Origin: Cynocephalus volans | Taxonomy: Eukaryota > Chordata > Mammalia > Dermoptera > Cynocephalidae | Direction of reading: 5' to 3' | NCBI RefSeq assembly: GCF_027409185.1 | Contig: NC_084462.1 | Coordinates: 186,314,071 to 186,378,070 of the forward strand | DNA: 64,000 nt | Part shown: piece after piece, positions 1 to 11,009 of the stretch | Position numbering within the stretch: position 1 is the first letter of the stretch | How the letters are laid out: every line of letters starts with the position of its first letter | Translations under genes and position numbers: made by a program | The notes under the pieces: model-generated | Told to the model about the DNA's origin: nothing | The model's database searches: none | The model's input: only the letters and a program-made list of their open reading frames with translations

Positions 1-245
1 TCTCTTGTCAGATGCTTAGTTTGGAAATATCCTCTCCAATTCTTCAGGATGTCTCTTCATTCTGCAGATCATTTCCTTTGCTGTTCAGAAGCTTTTTATT
101 TTGGTATGACACCATATTTTACATTTTGCTTTTGTCCCCTGTCCCTCTGAAGTATCATTCATAAAATACTTGCCAAGAACTATGTGCTGAAGTATTTTCT
201 ATGTGTTTTCTTCTGGAAGTTTTATAGTTTTACATGTTACATTTA
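1..245 (-). mobile_element. LINE-1 fragment (ORF2 3' part)
   Basis: The text reads as the reverse strand of the L1 ORF2 3' portion, including the usual stretch around a TTTGCTGT-CAGAAGCTTTTT motif at about 78-97. It is truncated by the window edge on the left and meets an L1 in the opposite orientation on the right. No open reading frame of useful length survives. Confidence 0.75.
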
Positions 246-249
246 ACTT

Positions 250-806
250 TAAATAGGAATGTAGCAGAATTCCTAGAACTGAAGGATTCATTCAACAAAA
301 TAAACAATCAAATAAAGAATAACAAAAAGCACAACCAGGTGTTTAAGTAGCAGGTTAGAGCAAGCAGAAGAAAGAATTTCTGATCTCAAAGATGGCTTTT
401 TTAAACAACCCAGGTGTGAAAAAAAAGATTTTTTAAACATAATGAAAATCTAAGTGATCTATCAGACAAATTTATACACACAAACATCCAAATTGTGTGT
501 GTTCCTGAAGGTAAGGAAAAGAAAAATGTATTGAATACAAAATCAACGAAATAATAACAAAAAAAGTACCATGTATAGGGAGAGACATGGACCTTCAGAT
601 TCAGGAAGCTAACAGATCCCCAGACAGATTCAGTCCAAAAAGATGCTCTCTAAGACATATTATGGTCAAGCCGGCAAAGCTCAAAGAAGAGAGAATCCTA
701 AAGGCAGCAAAAGAAAAGTGTCTAGTCATCTATAAAGGAGCGCACATCAGACTGACAGCAAATTCTCAACTGAAAATCGACAGGCCAATAAAAATTGATG
801 ACTTAT

Positions 807-837
<31 letters not shown>

Positions 838-3326
838 ACACACACACACAAACACACACATATACACGTGTGTGTGTGCATATGTATGTTTATATGGCCA
901 GCCAAGTATACTATACCCGACAAGGCTATCCTTCAGAAATGAGGAATCAAAGTGCATTTCTTAGTAAAACAAAACCTGGGAGATCACCACCACAAGACCA
1001 GCCATGCAAGAACATCTCAAGGGACTCCTGAATCTGGAATCTGAAAAATGATAATCATGACCATGAATACACAAGAAAGAACAACAAAATCCAGTTTTGA
1101 AATAAAATTGTGAACAAAATAATATAAAACTGAAATGAATCCCACCACCTCACAAAAACAACAAACTTTTAAGTTGAATAATAAAAGGGGAAGAAAGAGA
1201 CAAAACCCAGTTCAAACATCTAAACAAAAATCAATGAAATTACAGGAATAAAAGAACACCTTTCAAAAACAACCATAAATGTAAATGAATTAACTTTCCA
1301 CTCAAAAGACACCCACCACCTGATTGGATTGAAAAGTTAAACCAAACTACATGCTGTCTCTAAGAGACTCACCTCACCTGTAATGACACACACAGACCAA
1401 TAGTGAAGGGATGGGAAAAGATATACTACACCAATGGAAACCAAAAGTGAGCAGGAATAGTTATTCATATATTGGATATAGACTTTAAACCAAAAGCCAT
1501 GAAAAGAGGCAAAGAAGGCCAATACAGAATAATATGAAGGTATCTATCCATCAAGAAGACAAAACATTACAAATATACATGCAACCAATACTGAAGAACC
1601 CAGATCTATGAAGCAAATACAATTAGACCTACAGGAAGAGATGGACCCAATACAATAATACTGGGAAACCAGAACACACCCAGCACTGAACAGAACATCT
1701 AGGCAAAAAATCAATACAGATACTCAGGATTTAAACCAAACTTTAGAAAACTTGGACCTGGCATATATCTAGAGAACATTTTATCCAACAACTACACAAT
1801 ATGCATTATTCTCATCAGCACATGGAACAGTCTCCAGGATAGACCACACATTAGGTCACAAATCAAGTATCAACATTTTTTTTTTAGAAATATAAATCAT
1901 TTCAACTATATTTTCGGACAGATGGATTAAAGCCATAAGTCAATAACAAGCACGACAATTATACAAATACATGGAAATTAAACAACATTCTCCAGATCAA
2001 CCTATGGTTCCAAGAAGAAGCTCAGCAGGAAATCAAGAAATTTCTTGAAACTAATGAAAATACAGGCACATCATAAAGAACATTTGGGATACTACAAAAG
2101 CAGTACTGAGGTGAAAGTTCATTTCACTAACCACTTACATCAAAAGTATAGGATTATTTCACATAAGCAACCTAATGTTACATCTCAAAGAAATAGCAGA
2201 AGAAGAATAGTTTAATACCAAAAGTTGCAGATGGAAAAAAATAATTAAGATCTGAGCAGAACTAAATGAAGTAGAAATGATACAAAGGATCAATGAACAG
2301 AAAGTGGTTTTTGAGAAGATAAACAAAATAGACAAAGCATTATCTAGGTTAATAAACAAATAAACAAACAACAGATAGAAAGTACCAATAACAAAAATCA
2401 GAAATGAAAAAGGAGACATTAAAACCAATACCATAGAAATACAAAGAATCATTAGAGAGAATTATAAACAAATATATACCAACAAATTTGAAAACCTGGA
2501 GGAAGTGGATTAGTTTCTAGACATATACAAACTGCCAAGACCAAACCAAGAAAAATGCAAAAGTTGAACAGACTGATAACAAGCAATGAGACTGAATCCA
2601 TAATAGTGATCTTCCAACAAATAAAAGCCCAGGACCAAATGGCTTTACTGCCGAATTGTATCAGACATTTAAAGAGAAATTAATGTCAATTCTCTTCAAT
2701 ATGTTACAAAAAAGAAAATGAAACTGATGTCACTCTCAAACTAATTCTGTGAGGCCAGCATCACCCTGACATCAAAACCAGACAAGGATACAACAAAAAA
2801 TCCAAACTACAAGCCTATATCTCTGTTGAACACAGATGCAAAAATACTCAACAAAATACTAGCAATCAGAATACAGCAACACATCAGAAAATTAGACAAC
2901 TCGATCAAGTGGGATTCTTCCTAATTAGGAAAGGATGGTTCAACATAAACCAATCAATAAATTTGAGACATCACATCAAAAAAATCAGGACCAAAAATCA
3001 AGTGATTATGTCAATAGATTCAGGAAAAGTGTTGACAAAATTCAACATCCTTTCCTGACAAAGACACTCAGGAAATTAGGTACAGAAGGAAAGTATCTCA
3101 GCACAATAAAAGCCACATACTTCAAGCCCACCACCAATATCATCCTGAATGAGGAAAAGTTGAAAGCATTTCCCTTAAGAACAGGAACAAGACAAGAATG
3201 CTGACCCCCACCGCTACTATTTAATATTTAGAATTACCAGCCAGAGCAACAGGCAAGAGATTGAAAAAGAACCTACAGATTGAAAAAGAGCAGTCAAACT
3301 GTCCATCTTTTCAGAAGACATAATCA

Positions 3327-3330
<4 letters not shown>
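250..3330 (+). mobile_element. LINE-1, old, 5'- and 3'-truncated, ORF2 remnants
   Basis: A roughly 3-kb stretch runs in L1 sense orientation. The region near 600-780 corresponds to the upstream L1M part, 1270-2500 to early ORF2, and 2740-3300 to the ORF2 reverse-transcriptase portion. One remaining open stretch of 89 codons at 2935-3204 is recognisably ORF2, including a QHKPINKF-like segment and a final RTGTRQEC in place of the usual TGTRQGCPL motif. Stop codons and frameshifts break everything else. A CT/CA microsatellite interrupts it at 805-885. It cannot encode protein. Confidence 0.8.
805..885. repeat. (CT)n-(CA)n-(GT)n compound microsatellite
   Basis: About 12 CT dinucleotides are followed by CA-rich and then GT-rich DNA, inside the old L1. 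The short open frames that cross it on both strands are products of the repeat, not genes. Confidence 0.95.
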
Positions 3331-3382
<52 letters not shown>

Positions 3383-3400
3383 TATATTTATATATATAAA
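3327..3400. repeat. (TG)n(TA)n(CA)n microsatellite
   Basis: Alternating purine-pyrimidine DNA forms an imperfect inverted repeat, with TG and TA on one side and TA and CA on the other. It sits at the 3' edge of the L1 fragment. Such DNA can form a hairpin or Z-DNA. Confidence 0.95.
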
Positions 3401-3659
3401 CCTACTTGGTACTTTTAGGCGTGGTGAAAGAACATAAAGAATGGCCAGGAAAGCATTCTTTTTAAGTGTGTGTACTAAGAGTTGCAGCCTTGTGTGTGTG
3501 AGCCAGTTGTGTATCACTCTCTCAGCCCTTCTTCACATCTGCTCCACACCATTGGCAGTCGCAGTCATTTGAGTGCATATATGCTGTGTGGCCATTGATG
3601 ACATTGGCCATATACATTTTGGGTGTGCAATGATACATTTTCTTATATGTATACATTGT

Positions 3660-3955
3660 GAAATGATTAATCAATGTGATGATTATATGTATCACTTCAC
3701 ATAGCTATCATATGTATGTGTGTGTTGAGAACACTTAAGATGTACCCTCAGAATTTATGAAGTACAAAATGCATCATTACTAGGCAGTGTCACAAGGGTA
3801 TACATCAGATCTCCAGAAATTACTCACCCTGTTTCATAGAAGCTTTGTAAGCTTTTAACAGTGTCCCTCGATTCACACAACTCCAGTTCTCTGAAAACCA
3901 CCATTTGGCTCTCTGTATCTGACTGCATATATGGGATCTTGGTTCCATTAAGGGT
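3660..3955 (+). mobile_element. L1M 3'-UTR relic
   Basis: Sequence around 3700-3850 resembles the old L1M 3' UTR: a GTGTGTG tract followed by GAGAACACTTAAGAT and later AGATCTCCAGAAA. It is strongly diverged. The 3400-3660 stretch before it holds no recognisable gene; I see only low-complexity TGT/ATA-rich DNA. Confidence 0.5.
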
Positions 3956-4620
3956 TAACAGCCAGCACAGCCCATTCTCTGACCACTGTGTGACCCTAGC
4001 GTCCCCTGGTCTTGTTCACTAAGGTGTTCTGAGGCTGGCGGAGCCATCTGGACTCGCTCTGACATAGGTGTGTGACTTATTATAGGTGAACTGGCATCAG
4101 CAGCAACTTGTGCCCCTCAAGAGATGCAGGACTGTCCTGCACTAGTGCCTGAGTTACCTGGTTATACATGCGAAAGACACATGGGCATAGGTAAGGAAGC
4201 TTCAGGGAACCAACCTATCACCTGTTGGTGGTTCCACAGATGGATGAATACATGAGATGGGCATTAACAGATTGAGCGAGGTCGATTGCATTGACGGACA
4301 AATCTTTATTCAAAATCACAATGGACAGGGGTGTGTCTATGTGAGAAAAGTGGTTCCTATACAAACAAAACGTGTTTGACACAGGACGTAGAGTACAAGG
4401 TTACGACACACAGAAAATAGGCTTTGTTTCTTTTTCAGTTAAATTATTTCCAGTCAATGATGTTCAGAATCTTCTGGAAGATCGGTTTATCGTGAATGAA
4501 ACGTGAGTCTCAGTGAAAAAATGACCCTATCGACAGTTCACATCTCATCTGAAAAAAAAGACATGTCAGTTTCTCCCTCACTAACAGAGTGAGGATGAGA
4601 GAAATTCAAAACATAAAGAA
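3945..4620 (-). repeat. IGHV 3'-flank cassette A, copy 1
   Basis: This non-coding block recurs with clear similarity at 14270-14660, 21640-22560 and 42060-42640. Shared landmarks are a CTCTGACATA-type stretch (4058-4067), the AGTGCCTGAGTTACCTGG-like segment (4144-4161) and AAAGACACATGGGC (4170-4183). Copies 1, 3 and 4 lie just 3' (low-coordinate side) of a V segment, so this is ancestral V-flanking DNA carried along in module duplication. No coding potential is seen. Confidence 0.7.
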
Positions 4621-4783
4621 AAAGGCATGAAGTGTCGCAGAGGACATCTAAGAAGTTGGAGAGGACAGGAAATCCCTAATTTCTACAGGAGACACTTCAC
4701 TGTCCTCTGCACCTGCCACTGGCACGAGGCCCCTGAGTTCAGTGTGTCCTGCGCGCCCCCTGGTGGTCAGCGCCCCTGCAGTA

Positions 4784-4822
4784 GGTTCGTGTCTGGGTTC
4801 CCACTGACGTCCCGTCACAGGA
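4784..4822 (-). other. Degenerate 23-RSS of IGHV3 pseudogene
   Basis: Read on the minus strand, the heptamer position (4816-4822) is TCCTGTG instead of CACAGTG, so the essential CAC is lost. The 23-nt spacer (4793-4815) and the nonamer ACACGAACC (4784-4792) remain. RAG cleavage requires the CAC of the heptamer, so this signal should be dead. Confidence 0.9.
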
Positions 4823-5280
4823 TTTTTCACACAGTAATACACAGCCGTGTCCTCAGCTCTCACATTTTTCATTTGCAGATGCAGCGTGCTCTTGGCATTT
4901 TCTCTGGAGATGGTGAATCGGCCCTTCACGGAGTCCGCATAGTTTGTGCTTCAACCATACCAATCAGTGGGTGAGATCCACTCCAGCCCCTTCCCTGGAG
5001 CCTGGCAGGCACAGTGCATGTCGTAGTCAACAAAGGTCAATCCAGAGGCTGCACTGGAGGGTCTCAGGGATGCACCCAGGCTCTACCCAGCCTTCCCCAG
5101 ACTCCACCAGCTGAACCTCACACTGGAAATCTGCAAACACCGAGACATTCTCTTCAAGAAAAGTCTCACGCACATCTACTGTTTCACTTACATACACTCA
5201 CATTTTCAATGTCTGTCTTTCTCCATTATATGACCTTTTAATACAGAAATAAGGGAAAGCCAGCTCAGTCCAAACTCCAT
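4823..5280 (-). pseudogene. IGHV: IGHV3-subgroup V pseudogene
   Basis: This is the germline remains of a heavy-chain V segment. Leader exon 1 (5235-5280, 46 nt) is intact and starts MEFGLSWLSLISV, with a good donor at AAAAG|GT. Leader exon 2 is 5120-5130 after a TTGCAG acceptor, and the V exon starts EVQLVESG at 5119. The lesions are: an extra base in FR1 near 5071-5074 that shifts the frame; Ser instead of the first Cys when the frame is followed through; Cys in place of the conserved FR2 Trp; a TGA in CDR2 (4951-4953); and a broken RSS heptamer. FR3 is still recognisable, with [17 protein letters not shown] and EDTAVYYC. It belongs to a module duplicated at 38783-39248. It cannot encode a V domain, but could donate by gene conversion if that occurs in this species. 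Confidence 0.93.
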
Positions 5281-5940
5281 GATGAGTCATCTATGTTCAG
5301 TCCTGCTTACTGTACTGGAGCACCAGGGAATCTGGGGCTGGGGCTGCTCTCCCAGAGCTGCAGGGTCGGGGCTGAGCTGCTTTTCTTCAGCAGAGGGAGG
5401 CCCTATCTGCATGTCCTCCTGCTATACAGCAAGCTCTGTGGTGGGAGCCTAGGAAGAGGGCAGAGTCCAGAGCAGATGTGAGCGTCTTGGTGGAGATGGG
5501 GACAAAAATTACATTTGTGAAAATATGATTTTTATTATATGCTTGTAACTTGGTAAAAATTTTTAATTCATCTTATGTTATATTTGCTCATAAACACAAA
5601 ATATTTGATGCAATTCAGAACGCTAATTCTTTATACAGGTGTACAGTTATAAACCGAATCATCAAAGGATTATGCAGTGTATCCAAGTGCTCATGTATGG
5701 TCAGAGGGAGCCTCAGTGTCTGGGTCTGTGCTCCACACCACGGATCCAACACCAGGACAGAGCTGGGCCTGCCTACTGACATTTGCCTGGTTAGATTCTC
5801 CTTCCTGTAATCACACTTTGTGAATTTGCTGTGTTCTGTCTTTTATTTCCATCATATATAGAGAACCAGAGTTCATGCAAATGCACCTTAAAGAGTCTCT
5901 ACCATTATATGTTTTAGGATCGTTCTATCTCTCCTCTACT
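5281..5940 (-). other. IGHV3 promoter and 5' flank
   Basis: This non-coding flank matches 39249-39900 upstream of the second IGHV3 pseudogene. A shared block at 5300-5415 includes CTCCCAGAGCTGCAGGGTC. Apart from the octamer I see no gene. Confidence 0.7.
5405..5412 (-). promoter_or_regulatory. IGHV octamer, one mismatch
   Basis: The minus strand reads ATGCAGAT, one base off the ATGCAAAT octamer of IGHV promoters that binds Oct-1/Oct-2. It is about 125 bp upstream of the pseudogene's ATG, the same offset as in the related copy at 39373-39380. Confidence 0.7.
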
Positions 5941-6990
5941 GTAACATACTTTTATCTGCAACAACCCTATGGAATTATAATAGATATAATGCACAGCACA
6001 TATTTAAAGTGTTTCCTGTGGTTCTTCTGTGATTTCCTCTTCCCATTCCTTCCTTCCTCACTGCCCACGCCCAGGCAACTCATGACCTTCTTTATGTTAC
6101 TTCTTAGTAGTTTCTCTCTCCTAGAATTTAAGTAAATGGAACTTGGAGTAAGGACTTTCATTGTTTATCATATTTCTCTGAGATCATTATGGGAAATGCA
6201 ATCTTGTTCTTGTGTGAATCAGGCACTCATGAGTTTTAACACTGAGTGGGATCACAATGTGTGAAAGTCCCCCCTTTTTTCAGTTTACCAGTTGATGGGA
6301 ATTTGGATTGTGTCATTTCTGGATATCATTACTTAAGCCGCTACAAATGCAAATGTAGAGATAAAGTACTTTTTCTTATTCTTTCAACAAACACAACAAA
6401 AATAGGAAGTCCATGATATAAGTGGCAAATTAGCACGTTTTCTTAAACAAATCAAATAGTAAAGTTAACAAGACAAACAGCAAACCTGAAATCTGGAGAA
6501 AGTAGTTTTCAGGCAAAACAGGACCAAAACTTAGCTCACCTGGGTCAGAGATCACTAGATGGCAGACACACTAGAATAAAGATGAAATTAGAAATATTTC
6601 ATGAATTTCCAAATGTCCAGTGTGCTAAAGCATCAGAGTGTGAATCTGGCAGGATGCACATACCTGCAGGGTCCTAACTTCTTTCTGGCTTCTCCAGGGT
6701 TGGGGAGAATCACTCAGCTCCGGCCTCCTGGGCTGGTGCTCAAGGGAGAGAGGAGCAGCCCCCCTGCCTAGTGCTCCAGCAGCTCCCCCAGATCCTCCAC
6801 ACGACAAGTTATCAATGTGCACGGGAGGCAGCAAAGCCAATATTTATGCTTTATATTTTGAGAAACTGCTGAACCATTTTTTGAAATGGATATAAAATTG
6901 TACGTTCTCACCAGCATTTGATGAACAAACCAATTTGTCCACATCCTCATCAATATCTCTTATTACTCTTCACTTTTATCATGTTCATAC
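5940..6990 (-). mobile_element. Old L1M fragment interrupted by an unclassified insert
   Basis: Reverse-strand L1M 3'-region sequence is seen at 5940-6370 and resumes at about 6850-6990 (the AAACTGCTGAACCATTTTTT stretch). Between them, 6372-6850 is a different sequence that shares a core with 40440-40650 (TGAAATCTGGAGA near 6487 and 40507). The same L1M lies at 39910-40375 in the second IGHV3 module, so it was present before the module duplicated. Confidence 0.6.
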
Positions 6991-7034
6991 AACGTGGCAC
7001 AAAACAGAAACTTAAAACATAAAAGAACCTAAAT

Positions 7035-7335
7035 ACTGAACACTGCATGTTACTAATTCCACTTATGAAAATTATCCAGAATAGGCCTGCATGGAGACAG
7101 AAATTAGGTTAGTGGTCCTGGACCTGGATAAGGAGGAGGAAGGGAGGACTGGAAAGTGACACTGAAGAGACGTGTTCCTTTTTGGTTATTCAAATAATCT
7201 AAACTTAAATTCTGTTGGTGGTTGCAGAAATTTTGTTAATTATTTTGTGAGTACCGTATACTGAAGTCTTCTAAACTGCACACTTTCATAGGTAGCTTTT
7301 ATCACAAGTAAAATATATTTCAATAAGTTTAAAAA
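7035..7335 (+). mobile_element. L1M 3'-end fragment
   Basis: The stretch with ATTATCCAGAATAGGCCTGC at 7070, followed by the TGCAGAAA and CACACTTTCATAGG region, resembles the old L1M 3' end in sense orientation. It has no coding capacity. Confidence 0.55.
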
Positions 7336-7489
7336 TCTATCCATCATTTTCAAATATTAATACAGTTATACAATTTTATACAGTTTATAACCCCCATGAA
7401 ATGTACTTTTCTGAAATAAACAGCAAACATATTGTGATGTCAGTAATTTAAAGGATATGAGAGCATGAGAAACTGTGTGGTATTTTGAT

Positions 7490-7850
7490 ATAGTCCAGTT
7501 CGTTTATTTTCTCTTTTGCTGTTTGCGTTTTCTGGCTCATGTTCATAGTCTGTGCACACACTTAGTTCCTGAATTGTTTCACCTACATTTTGTCTTAGTG
7601 TTATTTAAGTCTCAGGTCATATAATTGTCTTTAATTCACTTTGAGTTGATTTTAGTATATGGTGTGAGGTAAATACCTGGTTTCATTGTTCTGCTTATGG
7701 ACATCCAGTTTTCCCTGCATCACTTGTTGAGAGGAAGTCTTGTCCGCAATGTAGATTTTTGTTGCCTTTGTCCAATATCAGATGGCTGTGAGCCTGAGGG
7801 GTGATTTCTGTATTCTCAATTCTGCTCAACTGGTCTGTCTATAGTCAGTA
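7490..7850 (-). mobile_element. LINE-1 ORF2 3' fragment
   Basis: Reverse-strand L1 text is typical, for example the TTCACTTTGAGTTGATTTT and TATGGTGTGAGGTA run at 7634-7672 and the TTGCCTTTGTCCAATATCAG run at 7761-7780. The element is truncated and non-coding. Confidence 0.8.
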
Positions 7851-8039
7851 CTAATAGTGTCTACAGTCAGTAACAATACATTTCAAAATAGCAAGGAGAG
7901 TAAGTTTCAACTGTCTTCCCTCAAAAATTATAATGTGATGTGATGGATATATTGACCTTGTTCCAGTTGTCGAGAAGACAAAACATCACTAAAGCCAAAA
8001 TGTCTCATTAGATTAGTTCTACTATGTTTCCATTTGTAT

Positions 8040-8559
8040 TGTCAGGGCTAGTGCTCAGACCCTTCAAACCCATTGTACAAACTGGGTGACAAACCCCTCA
8101 CATGCCAGGCTGGGTCACCAGACACTTCACACACAGGTCCACGCTACATAATTGGAAAAGATCCTGGTACCATTGGCAGATGACATGAGCTCCATCTTCA
8201 GCGACAGCAGCAGCATCTTACATGTTCGGCAGATTTCAGGTCGAGGAGGTGGTGGTGGCAGTGGCCTTGCGGAGGGTCCCGGTGGCACTGGTAGCAACAG
8301 CTTGGTCAACACCCTCCAGCAGCAGTGGAGGCTTCCCCACGGACACGGTGCACCTCCCAGGGGTGGGGGGAGCACCGTGGGTCAGAGCCACTCATCCTTT
8401 ATACTTCAGTCCATAACCCAGGTCACCTGGGTGCACGTGCGCAATTACATTAGACAGTAACCAAGGAACACCTGGGCGCACGTGCATATTTACATCAAAT
8501 GCTCAGCAATATTTTGAACATCTGAGGGGTCCTGACCATTTTCCTGTATTTTCCCAACA
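8040..8559 (-). mobile_element. Solo LTR, same family as the ERV at 59532
   Basis: On the minus strand it starts TGTTGGGAAAATA (8559 downward) and ends in TAGCCCTGACA (8040), giving the TG...CA ends of an LTR. The U3 half matches the LTRs at 59532-59876 and 63690-64000 closely, including the CACCCAGGTG-CCTGGGTTATGGAC block and the AGTATAAAGGA TATA region. It is about 520 bp rather than 345 bp, because the R/U5 part (about 8170-8370) is different and GC-rich. A glycine-rich open frame crossing it on the plus strand is an artefact of that composition. I found no convincing target-site duplication. Confidence 0.85.
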
Positions 8560-9690
8560 GATCTAATTATTCCACATTATATACATTTATCAAAACATCA
8601 TTATGTTCCTCATAAATGAATACAATTATGATTTATCACATAAGGTGATATTAATAAATAGAGAAGGAGATATAGCCTCTCTCAGACCACAAAGTGGTAA
8701 AGGATCAAGACGTCCCTCAGAAATCACGAATGAGCTGAGGACAGCGGCCAGCACAGCTCCTATTCGACACCTTCAATGTGACAAGTGGAAGTAAACAAGC
8801 AGCAACCAGAAGGAAACACCAACACAGCCCTTTTCTCCAGGTGTGACACGAGGAGTTCTGGGTTCAGGTCTCACACATAAGAAGCTTGAACGTCATCACT
8901 CCCATCCAGACAAAAGTAAAAACTCTGAACAAAATTAAAATTGGTGACAATTCTTGAATCTGTAATGAAGTCACAGCGTGAACTGCTGTCCCTAAAACTG
9001 AAGATGCAGCCAGGAAGACACAGAGGGTCATAACCTGTCTGATTAGAAACTCATGAGCAGAAACCTCCATGGGACCCAGGACTGGGGGAGAAAAACCAGA
9101 GCTGCAGCTGAAGAATTGCTGAAGACTCAGAGCTGGGAAGTCTGAGAGTTGGGTGCAGCCCAGTGCAATGGTCTCAGGGATCCCCAAACTTTAAACTCTA
9201 CCTCAGGGGCCCACTCTATTCTCCAAGGAAATATTGGAAAAGAATCCACATGTTCAGAGCAGAGAAAGGGAGGAAGGAGCCGTTCTGAAATACCCCAGAG
9301 CATGACCTTCTCTATAAGACGTCTTGACCTTAGGAGAAGCGAGTTTAGCTGATCCTAATGGATTGCAGATTCATCAGAGCATCATTGACCTGAGAGAAGA
9401 GAAAAAATGAGTCCCCTCCCCCTCCCGCAAGAGACTTGCAGTGTCCCCTAAAGGAGGTTAAAGGGAGAAGCACTTGGGAAGGTCACACCCAGGACACAGC
9501 TCACTACAGGACAGAACTCATCCTAGGACTGTGCACTGCTTCCCTACCCCACACCTTACCCACATCCACAGGGCTCCTGTATCATTACAGAGAAAAACTA
9601 AAACATAAAATGCACCTTAGACACGATTTAAGAAGTGTCCATGAAAATGTAGTCCACAGAGGAGACAAAAACAAAGACATCAGGGGACAT
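8560..9690. other. Intergenic, no recognised gene
   Basis: No V segment or known repeat was recognised. The minus strand has a hydrophobic 107-codon open frame at 8864-9187 that I could not assign; no intron structure, strong codon pattern or family motif supports it as a gene. Confidence 0.5.
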
Positions 9691-10060
9691 TTTATTGGGT
9701 CAGTTGCTCATCTTGTCATCTTATCCTGTCTTGTCTTTGAGAGACTCAGTCCAAAATTCAGCCCAGCGGGACTCTGTTGGTTTTTAGCTTTGTGCTTGTC
9801 ACCATGAATCCTCCACATGGACATAGAAGAGCTGTGTGTGGCCCTCAGGCATCTGCTTCTCCATCCAGGACACTGAGGAATGGACAGAGAGTGGGACAAA
9901 TCCTCAACATCAATGTCCACGGTGTGGATGAGGATCCAGAGGCTAAACTGCCCCATTGAGGATAGAGACGCCGTGGGCAGGGGTCCTGTAGGATGATAGT
10001 AACCACGTGGGTGTAGCTGCACTTTATTTAGGGAAAAATGCTGATTTAGGGACAGGGTGC
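9690..10060 (-). repeat. V-flank cassette C, copy 1
   Basis: This block is similar to 42770-43060. Shared landmarks are CTGCTTCTCCATCCAG (9859) against CTGCTCCTCCATCCAG (42872), and TGTCCACGGTGTGGATGAGGA (9914) against TGTCCACCTGCGTGGATGAGGA (42933). Each copy is roughly 400-700 bp 3' of a V segment or V relic, which fits an ancient module duplication. Confidence 0.75.
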
Positions 10061-10420
10061 TCCTGGACAGATGTAATGTTTGGGGAAAATAATAATAGAT
10101 CATAATGATTTGTGTGTCAGGAAAAAGACAGGTCAAGAAAAACTCAAGGAGGAAAAGCCCTCAGTGAAAAGAACCTTCTCATCTGCACATGAGGAAAGTT
10201 CCTTCAGTCTGTGTTGCCTGCAGTGAGAATGTGAGAAATTAGAGTCACAAAGAATAAAGGACATGATCCTCAGGGGCATCTGGGAGTCAGCAGAGCAGAG
10301 GAAACCTCAGATCCCAAGAGGAACCCCCATCCCCTCTCTGCACCTGCTCCATGGGGCACAGGAGCTGGGTGGGCCTTGAGTGCCCCCTGCAGCCCAGACC
10401 CCTCCTGTATCCTGCAGGGA

Positions 10421-10459
10421 GGTTTGTGTCTGGGCTCACGCTGACTTCCTGTCACTGTG
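10421..10459 (-). other. Intact 23-RSS of functional IGHV4-like gene
   Basis: On the minus strand there is a consensus heptamer CACAGTG (10453-10459), a 23-nt spacer (10430-10452) and the nonamer ACACAAACC (10421-10429). This is a normal V-side signal for joining to a 12-RSS D segment. Confidence 0.95.
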
Positions 10460-10899
10460 TCTCTCGCACAGTAATACACGCCTGTGTCCTCGGTGGTCAC
10501 AGAGCTCAGCTGCAGGAAGAACTGGTTCTTGGACGTGTCTCTGGTGATGGAGGTGCGGCTCTTGATGGACGGGTTATAACCGGTGCTTCCTTCATAACTA
10601 ATGTATCCCATCCACTCAAGCCCCTTCCCTGAGAGCTGGCGGATCCAGCTCCAGTAGTAACCACTGGTTGTGATGGAGTAACCAGAGACGGTGCAGGTGA
10701 GGGAGAGGGTCTGCGAGGGCTTCACCAGTCCTGGGCCCGACTCCTGCAGCTGCACCTCGGACAGGACACCTGGAGACAAGGAGAATCAGATCCTGTCAGC
10801 CACATTCACTCACAAATATACCATAACCCATGTGTGACATCTGAGACACTCACCACTGGGAGCTGTCACAAGGCAAAGGAGAAGACCCCACAGTTTCAT
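10460..10899 (-). CDS. IGHV: Functional IGHV4-like (clan II) variable gene
   Basis: This is a germline heavy-chain V segment that RAG would join to D-J to make the variable domain of secreted or membrane antibody. Leader exon 1 is 10854-10899 ([15 protein letters not shown], 46 nt, donor GTGAGT). After an intron of about 80 bp the acceptor CTCCAG precedes leader exon 2 (10759-10769, GVLS with the junction codon). The mature V begins [10 protein letters not shown] at 10758. The exon is open to the RSS. It has Cys in LTCTVSG, Trp in WSWIRQ, a YISYEGST-type CDR2, and [10 protein letters not shown] before the heptamer. FR2 has LSGKG in place of the common PPGKG, and FR3 has SRTSIT with Thr where Val is usual. 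An octamer lies 111 bp upstream. I see no defect; expression is inferred. Confidence 0.95.
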
Positions 10900-11009
10900 C
10901 TTCAATTTGATCTCAACTCTGCCTTCCCCAGAGACCTGAGCCCTGTTTGAGGAGAGACCTGTGAGCTTCCACCACCCGTGTCCACATTTACCCTGGAGCT
11001 TGAATGAAA

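Noticed and set aside
8152-8460. Gly-rich 102-codon protein
   Set aside because: It lies wholly inside the LTR at 8040-8559 and on the opposite strand.
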